64,000 nt of DNA, taken from positions 80,936,213 to 81,000,212 of the forward strand of contig OW799236.1 in assembly GCA_941918925.1 (NCBI GenBank), written 5' to 3'. Position 1 is the first letter of the stretch. The number at the start of each line of letters is the position of its first letter. The position numbers and the translations under genes were made by a program. The notes under the pieces were generated by a model, which did not search any database, was not told where the DNA came from, and was given only the letters and a program-made list of their open reading frames with translations. Below are positions 1 through 10,963 of this stretch, in pieces. Source of the stretch: Phyto melanocephala (taxonomy: Eukaryota; Arthropoda; Insecta; Diptera; Rhinophoridae).

Positions 1-1231
1 AGGAACATTGTTACAGATTTCGTATAAAAAACGTTAAATAAATAATAATTTAATTTTATTCAATTTTATATGATATATTTTGTTTATTTATTTATTTTGT
101 TTGACACTTTTTAATTTCTAAGGATTTGTCAATAAAAATTTGATGCATATTTGATGAAGTCGTAATATATCCATGTATTCCTGCTGTACCCTTCGGATAC
201 ATACATAAGTCTTGATATGGGTAAATTCTATTGATGTTAAGAAACAACTTTGAAACACATATCATTATCAAATTAAAATACCATTTTATATATATTGACA
301 AAATACCGGAAATGTTTCACAGATGAGCACATGTGTGTGTGGAAAATCACATTACCATGAAATTAAACTTAAACGCATACAATCATATAGTAAACAGAAT
401 AGAAAAAAATAACAACAACAACGACAAAAGATAATAAAATAACAACTACAAAGTTGTCTATGCGGATGAATAAGAACATCTTATATCTTAAAAAGGAGAA
501 AAAACTTTTATCCTTGAAGGAAAAAGAAAAAAGTGTGGACGAAAATCAAATCAATTTTAATTTAGAGACAAACAATGTTAAACCTCCAAGTAAAAGCATA
601 AAAAACTTAAGATTTGAAAAGAAAAAATCAAAAACGTTTTCTTTTGGGCTAAATTTTAAAATGAAAGGAAATTAGAAGGAAAAAGTATCCAGAGCAAAAG
701 ATCTAACAACTACCACCCCTACTTACAAAACTTTACTTTAAGGTCAAAAATGAACACAAAAACTTCTTGTTTTTCGTTGTTTTTCTTTTTGTATTATTTT
801 TTTCGTAAGTGGCATACAAGCATAAATCTTTTTACGAAGAAGGGCAATACACAATATTTGAGTGTGAGTTGATTCAGGCGAAATGTGGTTGGGGGTATCA
901 GTGGTGTTGTGTCGATTTTTAAAGAAGGTTAAGGAAATTGTTTTAATGAATGGGAAACAAACAAGTTAAACAAGAGTTAGAAATGAAATGCAAAATAATT
1001 TAGATAAATTATTTGTATGTGTGTTTAGTGTACACTTATTAGACAAGCAGTACAGTGGTGGAGAAAAAAATGTTAAAAAATACATTATTTATTTTTATAA
1101 GCAGTCTGTATTTTGCTTGATGGTTTTTTGAATTTATAGAAGTAGTTTTAATCAATTTTTAATAGAAGAAGACTGAACTAAACTTAAAATTGATTTGCAA
1201 AAAATTTTTTTGGTTAAATTTTCAATATTAG
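1..1231. other. AT-rich intergenic or intronic DNA, no gene recognised
   Basis: No coding region is supported. An A-rich stretch with AACAACAACAACG-type repeats lies near 400-440. It is followed by a 73-codon Lys/Asn-rich open frame (454-675) that looks like low complexity, with no recognisable motif. Confidence 0.6.
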
Positions 1232-1234
1232 TAA

Positions 1235-1345
1235 CACTGTGCTAGTTGCAAATTTTAACAAGCTGGGCACCTTGCTGGTAAAACTAATTTGAGTACGCAG
1301 AATTCAATGGCATTAGCCCTTTTTCGAAGTTAGCGCTCGTATTCG
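1235..1345 (+). repeat. left terminal inverted repeat of the 1235-2514 element
   Basis: This arm pairs with 2400-2514 in inverted orientation with scattered mismatches. The most conserved part is the inner end, around AGTTAGCGCTCGTAT. Confidence 0.8.
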
Positions 1346-1905
1346 CGATATTCTCGATTTCAAATTTGTACGCTAAAGTACAATAAAAACGATATTTTTA
1401 TACTTTTTTGACTATTTGAAATTAAGAAATTTTGATTAAATATGTATGCACATCAAAAAATGGAAAATTTTATGAATTTTTTTTTTGACAATTTTTGCTA
1501 TGCGAATTTTTTTTCGCGATTATTTCTAACACAAATTTATTTTTTGGCATTTTTTTTCGCAATTTTTTTTTTGCTTTGAGTTTGAAATTAATTCGAACAC
1601 GTCGAAATTAGACGCGCTAGATGTTTTCCGAACATAGTTTTTTTTGTGTTTTTACGGTATAAGAATTTACAGTTATTTATTAGTTTCAGTGTTCAGTGTT
1701 TCAGTGAAGTATATTTATGATTATGTTGTATCACATTTGGTTTTGTCTTGTGTTTTAAAAGCGAATTGCAGAATAGTGGTTGAAAACTTTGCAAAAAATC
1801 AAATCGACAAAAACACTGAAAAGGTGAGGTATCAAATTTATTGCAAATTTTTGCAAAAATATTATTGTTGTAAAAATTTTCGGCATTGAAACTAATTGTA
1901 TCAAA

Positions 1906-2238
1906 ATGGAGCAGCACGTGAAATTTAATAATTTTTGTTATGCTTGCGGAAAACGTACAATTACACACTCTCGGCGGAAAATCGGCGATGATTTTGCAGA
2001 ATTATATCACTGATACATTAATCAGGCAGTTTTTCGTACTGTGCAGTGGGCTCCATCTATCGTTTGTACTGGATGCTTGTCTTTATTAGATAGATGGAAG
2101 AAAGGTGAGGTTCATTGTATGCCCTTTGGTGTCCCAATGATTAGGTCGGATCACCAAGTTAATAGTTCAGATGATTGTTTTACGTGCTTAAATTTTATTT
2201 CTGGTACAAATAGAAACAAATTACGTAAGTTTTCATAG
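1906..2238 (+). pseudogene. cysteine-rich (putative zinc-binding) transposon-borne protein exon, one internal stop
   Basis: The frame starts at ATG 1906 and runs about 110 codons, broken once by TGA at 2011-2013. Upstream is a Cys pair CYACG (residues 11-15). Downstream are WAPSIVCTGC, W-K-K-G, FGVPMIRS, DDCFTC and GTNRNK. This order (C-x2-C, WAP-VC-x2-C, W-x-G, FGVPM, DDCxxC, G-x-NRxNK) matches, from memory, a family of uncharacterised arthropod and cnidarian proteins with the signature WAPHxxCxxC ... DCYFC. A GTAAGT just after the last recognisable residues (LR|GTAAGT, about 2225) could be a splice donor, so this may be only the first coding exon. It lies inside a terminal-inverted-repeat element, so it is probably transposon cargo or a capture. 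Function is unknown; four paired cysteines suggest metal binding. The TGA may be a decayed Arg codon. Confidence 0.55.
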
Positions 2239-2399
2239 ACAGAAACAAAATATACACTACTACCGTCGCCGCACTCGGAAAATATTCCAATACCGAGAAG
2301 ACCAAGTAGAGAACCAAATAAGAATGACATGTAATCTTGTTGAATTGATTCAAATTTGAAAATGATTCCAAAAGTATAAAAACACAATTTTTTCACCAA

Positions 2400-2514
2400 T
2401 ACGAGCGCTAACTTTGAAAAACGGCTTATGCCATTGAATTCAGCGTACTCGAATTAGCTTTACCAGTAGGGTGCCCAGCTCGTTAAAAAGAAAGTGTCAA
2501 ATTCGAGCACAGTG
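2400..2514 (-). repeat. right terminal inverted repeat of the 1235-2514 element
   Basis: This is the inverted partner of 1235-1345. It begins ACGAGCGCTAAC and ends GAGCACAGTG, followed by the TAA duplication. Confidence 0.8.
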
Positions 2515-2737
2515 TAAATAATCAAATTGAGTAATATGTTAGTCTTGTTAGGCGAAGGTTGCCAGCACAATTTTTGCCAAATTATTCAATCACTATTATA
2601 CACTATAACCCTCAGTGGAGTTTGTTGGTTCGTTTACTAAATCAAAAATTTTGATTTCGTTGAAATTGCTCCTTTCTCTCAATAAATAAAAAAAAACTTA
2701 TTTTACCGAAATGTTTGTGGAAAAATCCTTATTAGGA

Positions 2738-3435
2738 TTGTAAGGACTGTTTAACATAGTACTTGACGTAGTTATGAACCACTGTATGGATATGCATCAT
2801 GGTATTTCCTGGGGCCTTCATGATAGGTTAGATGATATTGATTATGCTTACGCTTCTCTAGCATACACTCCAAGCTTCAAGCCTTTGCAACACATGCTGC
2901 TAAAGCGGGCTTGCAAATTAATATCGACAAAACTAAATCAATGCGCATAAACTCCTCATGCAATACGAACTTTCAGCCTTCGGGCCAACACATTGACGAT
3001 GTTGAAAACTTTTGCTTTCTGGGGAGTATAATTTCAAAAAGCGGGGGCAACAAAGAAGATATACAGAATAGACTGTGTAAGGCGAAACAAGCATTTGGCA
3101 TGCTTAATAAATTCTGGAGATCGTAAATTATCTCAAATCAAACCAAACTTAAAGTTTTTAATAGCAACGTGAAATCTGTGCTTCTGTATGGCTGTGAAAC
3201 CTGGAATATGAATGAGAAAGCCAGCGGATGATTTAACTCGACAGTGCGTTGAGTATAACCCCCAAGGATCCAGAAGACCTGGCAGCCCTACGAATACTTG
3301 GAGACGCCAAAATGAGAACAAGTTGACCGAGCATGGTGTGTCTTGGAGTGAAATGAAATGAAATGAAATGATGTCTACTGATAGAATACAATGGAGAGCA
3401 TTTGTTGCGGCCCTATATTCCACTGGGAATTAAAG
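2738..3435 (+). pseudogene. non-LTR retrotransposon relic (RTE-like reverse transcriptase, C-terminal half)
   Basis: This is a decayed 3' half of a LINE reverse transcriptase. Recognisable stretches across at least two frames are LDVVM, GISWGL-x-DRL, ATHAAKAGLQINIDKTKSMR, FCFLGSIISKSGG, EDIQNRLCKAKQAFGML, then FNSNVKSVLLYGCETW and, near the end, RPGSPTNTWRR and WRAFVAALYSTG. Those blocks are typical of RTE-type LINE proteins and their C-terminal tail. The YADD catalytic box is damaged: the frame reads DYA followed by a deletion rather than DYADD. Frameshifts and stops (for example after FWRS) show it is dead. The copy is 5'-truncated, losing endonuclease and N-terminal RT. An (AAATG)4 microsatellite at 3350-3372 lies inside the tail. 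Confidence 0.8.
3350..3372. repeat. AAATG pentanucleotide microsatellite
   Basis: GAAAT is repeated four times within the LINE relic tail and probably arose after insertion. Confidence 0.9.
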
Positions 3436-5679
3436 GATTAAATATATGGTAAGATTCTATGAAAAATGTTGAAAGCTTATATAGTATAAATTCTAATTAA
3501 AATTAAAAGCTATATTCTAAGTCAATTTATTCTAAATAGTAATAGTTATCAGTTTTTTATTCTGATACGTATTAAATGCACAAATATTTTTAATCTACAG
3601 TTTACAATTTATTGCAAGTATAATGAATGTCGGATATTTCTTAACTCAACTGTGTTTTAATTTGAAGTTTAAGAAACAATTATTTAATGCTCCAGTGGCA
3701 ACTCAAGCATAATAAATGTCCCTTTTTAACACAAGTGGACGTAAGAGCACAAGAAAAGTGTAAGACACCATGCAAAATCTATGTTTCTTGCTAAATACAA
3801 GACAAACATACTAAATATAAATAAAATCTAATATATGGCATTTCAAAATCCTATAAAAGCTTGTTAAACTAAACTACCCCAAAATATCTCAAACAACTAC
3901 TACAACAGACGAGGCAAAAAGACTTTGAACTATATTTTTAAGGTTATTTAAGCAAAAAATTAAAACAGACTATTTTTTGCCTTAATAAAATAAAGTAAAA
4001 ACTTTATTCTATAGCCCCATAGTAAACTTAACCAAAAAAAAACAAGATATTTACAAAAAACTCTGAAAACAAAATGCAAAATAAGACTTCAGGAAAAAAA
4101 AAAAAATTAAGAAAAAAGAAAATTTAAGAAGCAGAAAAAAAAAGAAAAGAACTACAAACGTCCCAAAAAAGGGGTCCTTTTTATGGTGTGTATTTGCACA
4201 TTAATCAATTGCAATTGCCAGCAGCTTTCCATATATTAATGAAAGACAGCAGCAAAAACAAAACAATAAGACAAATGAAGGACATAAAAACTACAAAAGA
4301 TTTTTTCAAAGAAATTGTCATACAAAGAAACGGAAATATACTGGTGTGATTGTAATTGTATTTCATGCATCCTGAGGGGTGGTTAAATTACAAACAGCCA
4401 AAGGACAAAACGGCAAGCAAACGGAAGGACAGACAAACAGACAAACCATTTATACAACAGATTGATCTGTAGGCTTGACCTATAGCTTAACTGTTTTGTA
4501 TTTTGATTAAATTAAATTACGCAAAGAAATATGCACAACTATATGAACAATTGTCGCATAATATGTTCTATAGCCCCAGCCAATACTGGTGAAAAATCTT
4601 CTATTTTGTATTTCTTTTTTCCTCACAATCTTAATCATCATTATCTTTAATTGTGTATGTAAAAGAAAAATTTACTTGTTACACCCACATGCGTTGTAAC
4701 ACTTAAATGAAAGGGATGTCTTCTATACTAATTTGTCGTTTAACAGATGTTTAACAATTTTTCGAAAACTTAAGTGTGTCCTCTTAAATCTAAGAGGTCG
4801 ATAGTTCGTTCTTCTCTCTTTTGAGTGTAGAATTTATATTCAAAGAGACAAAAAAATAAATTGTAGCAATTAGTGTATAATGAGCAGGATCTAATTAATT
4901 TTGTGTTGGGTTGGGAAAAAGAATATTTCGTTGTCTATGAATGTATGAATTGATTTTCTTTCTCATTTCATTCAAAAGCTTTTGTATCTTAATTTGTAAT
5001 TTTTATAGATAATCTGCGATTTCTTTTAGAATTTTATAACTTTTAAAGACACTAAATTTTATGTTGCTGCTTCGTAATTAGTTTGAATACGTTTAAGGGA
5101 AGTCTTTAGGCTGCGATTACTTGCAATATTTATGACCATGTTATATGTAGTAATGAAAACTGAATCTTGGACTATTTGTAACGGTTAACAAAGATGGGAT
5201 CCTGCAATATTACGCATATGTTCCGCAAACGATTCATCAAAAATTAAACAAACAATTACCTTCGAACTGCGGACGACACCAATCAATTTCGAAATAGTTA
5301 CTATTTGGTTAGGATTTTGAAGTTTTTGATGTCATATGTAAATATTTTTTCGAGAAGTATGCTTACCAGGCCATCGTACTTAATGGCGTGAGCATTACAT
5401 TAATGATAAATTTTTGTACGAGAGTTTCTAGGTAATGGTTATGTGAAGGTTAAGTAAACTAAACAACAATATTGTACTATATGGCCACGTAAGACTTTTT
5501 TTGGGGGAATTTTTTTAGTCGAAGGACTAAGTGTACATAAAGGCCTTCTTAACCAACAAACTTATGCCATAAGTTAAATTTAGACTAAAATTTGCAACCG
5601 ATTTTAGTTGCGAAATTACATTGGCCGACGGTATCACCAACAAAAATACACACCGTTTTATAAAGGGGCAAATTCAACC
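3436..5679. other. AT-rich stretch, no gene recognised
   Basis: No coding similarity was seen on either strand. It has A-rich tracts at 4020-4160. The hexamer-rich part near 5480-5600 gives no paired ends I could confirm. Confidence 0.55.
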
Positions 5680-5880
5680 ATGGAGGGGTACACAATTGAG
5701 CAGTGCGTTAAAATTGTTGAAGCCTTTTAAAAAATAGTTCTATCAAAATGCATTTAGTGAACTGAAAATAAAATCATATTCAGCCGCAAGGCATACTTTT
5801 ACCTCAGTGGATTCGTTAACAAGCAGAATTGCCACATTTGGGTAAATAAGAAACCAATACATCTAAAAAGAATGAATGCC
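5680..5880 (+). pseudogene. mariner transposase relic, 5' part (interrupted copy)
   Basis: From ATG 5680 the frame reads MEGYTIEQCVKIVEAF and then stops. After a deletion of most of the helix-turn-helix region it resumes at about 5771 with IIFSRKAYFYLSGFVNKQN and CHIWVNKKP. In mariner transposases these correspond to the extreme N-terminus and to the block IIFSDEAHFxLxGFVNKQNCRIW around the first catalytic Asp. Here that Asp is replaced (SRKA instead of SDEA), so the copy is inactive. The next expected mariner block appears 0.9 kb downstream at 6790 in the same orientation, so this looks like the left half of one element split by the segment 5896-6789. Confidence 0.75.
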
Positions 5881-6177
5881 CAACAAACCAAAACGCTTTA
5901 GAAATAGCTTACAATAAGTTTACTAACATAAGCCTTAAGCTTGCGAAAGTATTGTGAAAACTATTTCAAAAAGCTTGTTAACAATTGTTTAATAAATAGA
6001 ATTGAACTCTTGAGATAAGCTTCCTAGTCTATAGCATACAACAAGCTTAAAACTTTAAGTACAGAACAAGCTTATGGTACAAAGCTTAAAATCAGCTTAC
6101 TTTCAAAACCTGTCTTTAAGCTAATAAAAATAATAAAAATCTAATATTTTAATGGTTATTTTATTTACATCTTTAAC

Positions 6178-6537
6178 TTACATAGTATTCAAACTCATGA
6201 ACTTAGCCTTATATCTTTTTTTGAATTCTTGCCTATTTTTGGCGAACTGGAAGAACGACTTAGTACTTCTTATGTACTCATCCTCGCCCAAGCCAATAAA
6301 AATTGCAGCATCTATCAAATATAAGTAATATGATATATCAATCAGGCAATGTGAAAATGGATATAATAGATGACATAACTTACTTCTTATGGCTTTTGCT
6401 ACACTTAGGCTTCGCACACTCTTTTTGTCCTCTGTTCCTTTCCAGCACATCTTTTTTGTCACTTCGTCCACTAACAATTTGCACCTACAGTTTTTGGTGA
6501 AGTTTGGAGTCTTTGCAACCGTAAGCAGCTCTTTTTC
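6178..6537 (-). CDS. DUF4806-like protein, C-terminal two exons (partial gene)
   Basis: On the minus strand, exon A (6537-6384, 51 codons plus one base) is joined by a 72-bp intron (6383-6312, GTAAGT donor, ATAG acceptor) to exon B (6311-6178, ending in TAA). The splice keeps frame exactly and removes a weak hydrophobic run. The 95-residue product contains CRCKLLVDEVTKKMCWKG, TEDKKS, LSVAKAIRNAA and FFQFAKNR-x-E-x-KKR. This order (L-x-DE-x3-K-x3-W-x-G, KK, L-x2-A-x2-I, then a basic AK-R helix) matches, from memory, the DUF4806 domain common in insect proteins of unknown function. An in-frame stop just upstream of the AG at 6538-6539 is consistent with an acceptor there. Earlier exons are not found; a mariner relic lies directly upstream. 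There is no stop or frameshift in the visible part, so it may be a young capture or a gene fragment. Confidence 0.5.
   Translation of the reverse strand, partial: EKELLTVAKTPNFTKNCRCKLLVDEVTKKMCWKGTEDKKSVRSLSVAKAIRSKLCHLLYPFSHCLIDISYYLYLIDAAIFIGLGEDEYIRSTKSFFQFAKNRQEFKKRYKAKFMSLNTM
6312..6383 (-). other. predicted 72-bp intron
   Basis: It has a GTAAGT donor and a TTTGATAG acceptor on the minus strand. Its length is typical of short fly introns, and removal restores the DUF4806-like frame (AKAIR|NAAIF). Confidence 0.5.
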
Positions 6538-6789
6538 CTTTTAAGAACATAAAAACTTTAATATATTTTAAGAAAAGTTTATTTTCAACGAAAACCTTCA
6601 AAATAAAAAATATAAATAATTTTAAAAAACATAAACACTTAAAAAAAATAAAATAATAATATAAATAATAAGCATAAGTAATTCGCAGGCATTGTTGATA
6701 AATGTAACAGAATATTGGTTGTTATAATTTTATTCTCCAATTAACTTATTTTTAATTCAAATTTGGTTTGTTGTGTGTTTTGTGCTGTC

Positions 6790-6935
6790 GGCCAAGCAGT
6801 TACCGTGAACTATGTTCACTGTCGCGAGATGATAACGGACTTCTTGTCGCCAGAAAATGATGATATGGATCTAGACGATATGGATTCCAACTGGATGGCG
6901 CCACTTGCCATACAGCTAACGGGGGATTAGCTCAA
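6790..6935 (+). pseudogene. mariner transposase relic, catalytic part (right half of the split copy)
   Basis: The frame reads GQAVTVNYVHCREMITDFLS, then NDDMDLDDM. After a one-base shift comes FQLDGATCHTAN, the block around the second catalytic Asp of mariner transposases (usual form WFQQDGATCHTA). A stop follows. No C-terminal block (CDLTPLDFFLWG) is seen, so the copy is 3'-truncated. It continues the element that starts at 5680. Confidence 0.8.
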
Positions 6936-9566
6936 TATCGTGGCAGTCGATTTAAATTAAACTCTGCCATTTCTATAACGAGCGTCGGTTACTAAGCGAG
7001 TTTGTGTTGGAAGATCTTTCGGAACTTTTCATCTACGATTTAAAAGCTTTACCTTTGGAAGGGGCTGAGGGAATGAAGAAGTATTATAGTGTCTCGCTGA
7101 CATTATTTCTTTAGTACTGTATCGGTGTCTCCCTTTAAATAGAACAATTTACAATGTGAAAATTTTTGTATTTCAATCTATACGCCGGAGTCAAAACAAG
7201 CTCCCGCTCGAAGAAATTCAAGAATACATAATATATTTAGCATGCGTACAGCTCTGGCCCATATATTTCAAGTTTATGTTAGAACTATGGAGATAATTTT
7301 TTTCGTTTATATTTGTTAAATGTAATAAAGCTTGACACTGTAAATAAATAATAGAAGAGATAAAGTTTTTTTTTATTTGTAGGCTTTAACAAGCGAAGTT
7401 TAAAATAATTAAAAAAAAAATACAGTATTTATTTCTGCAATTCTAGTAAACTCATGTTCAATTCAAATACAAAGTTTTAAGAAGTTTATGTTTTTACATT
7501 AAACGCTTGAGAAATGTTTTAATCGTTTTCATTGTCTTAAATCTACTGTTAACAAAAAAAATTTAATTTGCGAAATTACATTATCTCACCTAATATTGTA
7601 TTTCTTTTACCGGTTGTTTTTTTATATTTTTTCCATAGAATGGGTAAATTGCAAATTAAATTATATTTTATTTTTAAATTAAAAAAAACTAAGATGTTTC
7701 ATAAATCAACAAAAAAGACAAGCTCGTTAGTTGTGTATAAATTTGTCAGAAAAGCGGTAACTTAATAGAAAATCAGATTGTGTAAATTCAAATGGTAAGT
7801 AGTAATTAAGTATTAACATAAGAAACGCAGAGGTATTTAGGTAAACAATTTTTTTAAGCTGCTTTTAAATGTAAGTATGTATGTGACTATTTTAAGATTC
7901 TTTTTTTAATATGTAGTTCAGAATTAAGTTTTCGAAATGCATATTTATTGGGAACGTGTGTAAATGGAATCTTCATACAAGAATTTAAAAACATTTATAT
8001 TTTCTTATGTTGCTAGTATTTAAGATACTTGTTTTCTCTATAGATAATTTTTCTTCATCATTTTACAAATGTTGTTTTCTCTGTATCAAATTTTATAATC
8101 TTTAATTACAACTTGTAATTAAAGTCAAAGTTTTCGAATACTTTATTGAAAAAGTGTGCATGTGTTGTGGCTTCTTTGTATGTGTAGTAGTAAATGGTAT
8201 TAACTTGTCACAAAAAGTCGATTCTTTGGTAAACTTTATCAATTGCTTTTAAAGTAAATACTAGTAGTAAAACACAACATTTTTATTATTTTGAAAACTA
8301 AACTCTGGGTAAATATTGTGTGATAAATTGCAAATAATTTTACACAGCAAATACAACAGGATAAAAGTTAAAATCATCATTAAACTAAAAACAAATACAT
8401 TTTGTGCAATGTGTAGCAATACAATCAAAATCAATAGAATACTTTTAGGGTTTCAGTGTTTTTTGATTTTTTTTTTTTTTTTTGGGAAATTAAAAATTAT
8501 CCTAAGAAAATAGTGGGCATATTAAAAATTCTTTATAACAAAAGAGTTTATTTCTGTTCAAATTTAAGACAGATATGTACAACAAAATTATTTAAAATAA
8601 AAAAGCTATCGAGATAAAGCTCATTGAAAATTAGCTTTACTTAAATTAGAAGCTAAATTTCGTTAACGAATTATGAAATAATTTTAGTTTAAGTATAACT
8701 TGTCAAAAGTTTTATTAAAAATATTAAGGCACATTTAATCATCAGGTAGTCATTCATTCATATTCATTAGTTGAATATTTTTTTCTTCATTTATTTTAAA
8801 TTTCAGCTTATAATGTCTATAGATAAAAAACAACTTTCTTTCTTTTCCCTAAATTATTTCAAATGTAAACTTAATATCGTTACGTTTATACCTTTTCAAA
8901 GTTGATTTATATCTTTTAAATAAACTGGGGTTCATTTATTGCAATATCACTTCTGACACCACTTGTTACATTTATACCTTTAAAAACATTGGTTTATTTC
9001 CTTTTAATAAGCTGTGGGATCTTTGGATTAAAAATAATAAGACTTAAAATTCCACTGTTCCACTGTAATACTGATCATATTCTAAGTACATTCTAAGTAC
9101 ATTCTGGTAAATTACTATAATTCTGTTACATTAAAATTAAGAGTGTGCCCTGAAGAATGCTGGACATAATAGCACACCTCGTTTGAATATTACTTAGATA
9201 GTCGAAGAATCAGCCACCCAAAGGAAATGTTAAATGTACATAAACTACAGAAACTTAAACTTCTGTAAATTAAACTAATAAAATTATCATGTAACTCAAA
9301 CTTTTTACATTTTGATCTGTAACAATATATAAAAAATTTATAAAAAAAATATCCGAACTGCAATTACCTAATGAATAAATATGCCTTGAAAAAATGCATT
9401 AGAAATAAGTCACACATGTCGCAACATACATACATACATACTGATGAAAATTAATGCTATGAAATCATAGACGACAGCAAGTTACCGACAAAAAATAAAA
9501 TACATGTGTGTAAATGAAAACGTTTATCTTCACAATAACGTATTTACATGCTAACAAAGCCACCGC
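6936..9566. other. AT-rich stretch, no gene recognised
   Basis: A 50-codon open segment at 6962-7114 (starting LCHFYNERRLLSEFV) is less AT-biased than its surroundings but matches nothing I recognise. A perfect 25-bp palindrome lies at 8100-8124. A T-run is at 8466-8482 and an ACAT repeat at about 9425-9440. There is no other structure. Confidence 0.55.
8100..8124. repeat. perfect 12-bp-arm palindrome
   Basis: CTTTAATTACAA, a single C, then TTGTAATTAAAG: both arms are identical in inverted orientation. TAATTA cores are homeodomain-like, but no function is implied. Confidence 0.85.
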
Positions 9567-9994
9567 CACCCTTCACACAGTGAAAAAGGGTATATATAGG
9601 TTTGTCATTCCGTGTAAAATTTCTACAATTTTAATTTCCGACTCCATAAAGTATATATTTTCTGAAAGCTTATGAATAGGGGAGTCGATTAAGCTCTGTC
9701 AGTCTGTCCGTCTGACCGTCTGTCCGTGTGTATGTTAAAATCAACTTTTTGAAGCCCCCCGACATCGTTTGGAACCTTGTGAGGTACCCAAATATCATAA
9801 ATATTCGGGAGTAGATCGGTATTGAAAATCAGAAACATCGGTACATAAACAACTGAGATATGAGCAAAAACCCACGACCACCTCGATTTTTTTTCACAAA
9901 AACAACAATACAACAACAACATACATACAAACAAACGTGTATACTGGTTAGAGAAAACGTGGCATCGAGTCCCAGCTGAGCAAAAAAAAAAAAA
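9567..9994 (+). mobile_element. DINE-1-like (Helentron-related) element, 5' part, copy 1
   Basis: It begins with the hairpin CCCTTCACACAGTG...AAAGGG. Then come GTTTGTCATTCCGTGT, a CATAAAGTATATAT-containing block, a GTCTGTCCGTCTGACC microsatellite and GAAGCCCCC. The segment ends at GCATCGAGTCCCAGCTGAGC before an A/T run. It lacks the T-rich middle and the 3' hairpin, and directly abuts copy 2. This layout is that of Drosophila DINE-1/INE-1, described as non-autonomous Helentrons. Confidence 0.8.
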
Positions 9995-10004
9995 TTTTTT
10001 TTTT

Positions 10005-10899
10005 ATACCCTTCACACAGTGAAAAAGGGTATATATAGGTTTGTCATTCCGTGTGAAATTTCTACAATTTTGATTTCCGACCCCATAAAGTATATATTTT
10101 CTGAAAGCTTATGAATAGGGGAGTCGATTAAGCGCTGTCCGTCTGTCCGTCTGTCCATCTGACCGTCTGACCGTCTGTCCGTGTGTATGTTGAAATCAAC
10201 TTTTTGAAGCCCCCCCGACATCGCTTGGACTCGGGTGAGGTATTAAAATATCAGAAATATTCGGGAGTAGATCGCTATTGAAAATCAGAAACATCGGAAC
10301 ATAAACAACTAAGATATGAGCAAAAACCCACGACCACCTCGATTTTTTTTTCACAAAAGCAACATTACAACAACAACATACATACATACAAACGTGTATA
10401 CTGGTTAGAGAAAACGTGGCATCGAATCAAAGCTGAGCCAAAAAATTTTTTTTTTAATTTTTTTTTAAATTTTTTTTTTATTTTTTTTTTTTATTTTTTT
10501 TTTTTATTTTTTATTTAATATATTATTTATATTTTTATTATTATTTTTTTTTAAATTTTTTTTTTTTAAATTTTTTTTTTATTTTTTTTTGTTTTGTATA
10601 TATTATATACATAATAATTTTTTAAAAAATTTTTTTTTTAAAAATTTTTTTTTTTTTTAATTTTTTTTTTTTTTTAAATTTTTTTTTTAAATTTTTATAT
10701 TTTTTTTTTTGTTTTTTTTTAACATTCATACGTGAATTTATAATTTTACAATGGGACGTTTTTATATATGTATGTTTTTATATGTATGTACGTATTTCAT
10801 ATGGGATGAATGGTGACACAAACCACTGTTATTGCATGAATTCACGTTGTGAAGGGTATATAAGATTCGGCACGGCCGAATATAGCGCTCTTACTTGTT
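10005..10899 (+). mobile_element. DINE-1-like element, full length, copy 2
   Basis: The 5' end is at 10005 (TACCCTTCACACAGTG hairpin), with the same block and microsatellite order as copy 1. A 300-bp T-rich core (10441-10735) is followed by AAGGGTATATAAG and the 3' hairpin ATTCGGC-ACG-GCCGAAT (10865-10881). It ends TAGCGCTCTTACTTGTTT. It has no protein-coding capacity; the short minus-strand frames across the GTCC repeats are not genes. DINEs are thought to be mobilised in trans by Rep-helicase proteins of Helentrons, and no such gene is in the window. Confidence 0.85.
10441..10735. repeat. T-rich low-complexity core of DINE copy 2
   Basis: It consists of long T runs broken by AA, AAA and TATTATATAC. 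It is nearly identical to 11086-11365 in copy 3. Confidence 0.9.
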
Positions 10900-10963
10900 T
10901 TTTTTAATTTTTTTTTTATTTTTTATTTAATATATTATTTATTTTTTAATTATTTTTTTTTTT

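Larger units (their letters stand above)
1235..2514 (+). mobile_element. DNA transposon with long terminal inverted repeats (CAC-ended, TAA target duplication)
   Basis: The left end (1235 onward, CACTGTGCTAG) and the right end (to 2514, ending GAGCACAGTG) are imperfect inverted repeats about 110 bp long. Both arms share recognisable blocks such as GAGCTGGGCACC-like, GCATAAGCC-like and AGTTAGCGCTCGTA. The trinucleotide TAA sits directly outside both ends (1232-1234 and 2515-2517), as expected of a 3-bp target-site duplication. CAC-type termini with a 3-bp duplication fit the Chapaev3 group of cut-and-paste transposons as I know it. That assignment is inference, because no transposase is visible. 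The 1280-bp element is too short for an autonomous copy. Its only coding-like content is the cysteine-rich reading frame at 1906-2238. Confidence 0.8.
5896..6789. mobile_element. about 0.9-kb segment inserted in a mariner, carrying DUF4806-like exons
   Basis: The flanking mariner halves (to about 5880 and from 6790) are collinear, so the intervening DNA appears inserted. The left part (5897-6120) is rich in AAGCTT-containing short repeats. The middle holds two spliced exons on the minus strand, and the right part is AT-rich. I could not find convincing terminal repeats or a target duplication, and about 25 residues of the mariner are also missing at the junction. The exact borders, and whether this is one insertion, are inference. 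Confidence 0.4.

Noticed and set aside
454..675. 73-codon Lys-rich open frame
   Set aside because: Low-complexity A-rich DNA, no motif, no splice or conservation evidence.
9689..10387. Minus-strand open frames across the DINE arms
   Set aside because: They translate the GTCC microsatellite and DINE blocks, repeat between copies, and have no protein features.
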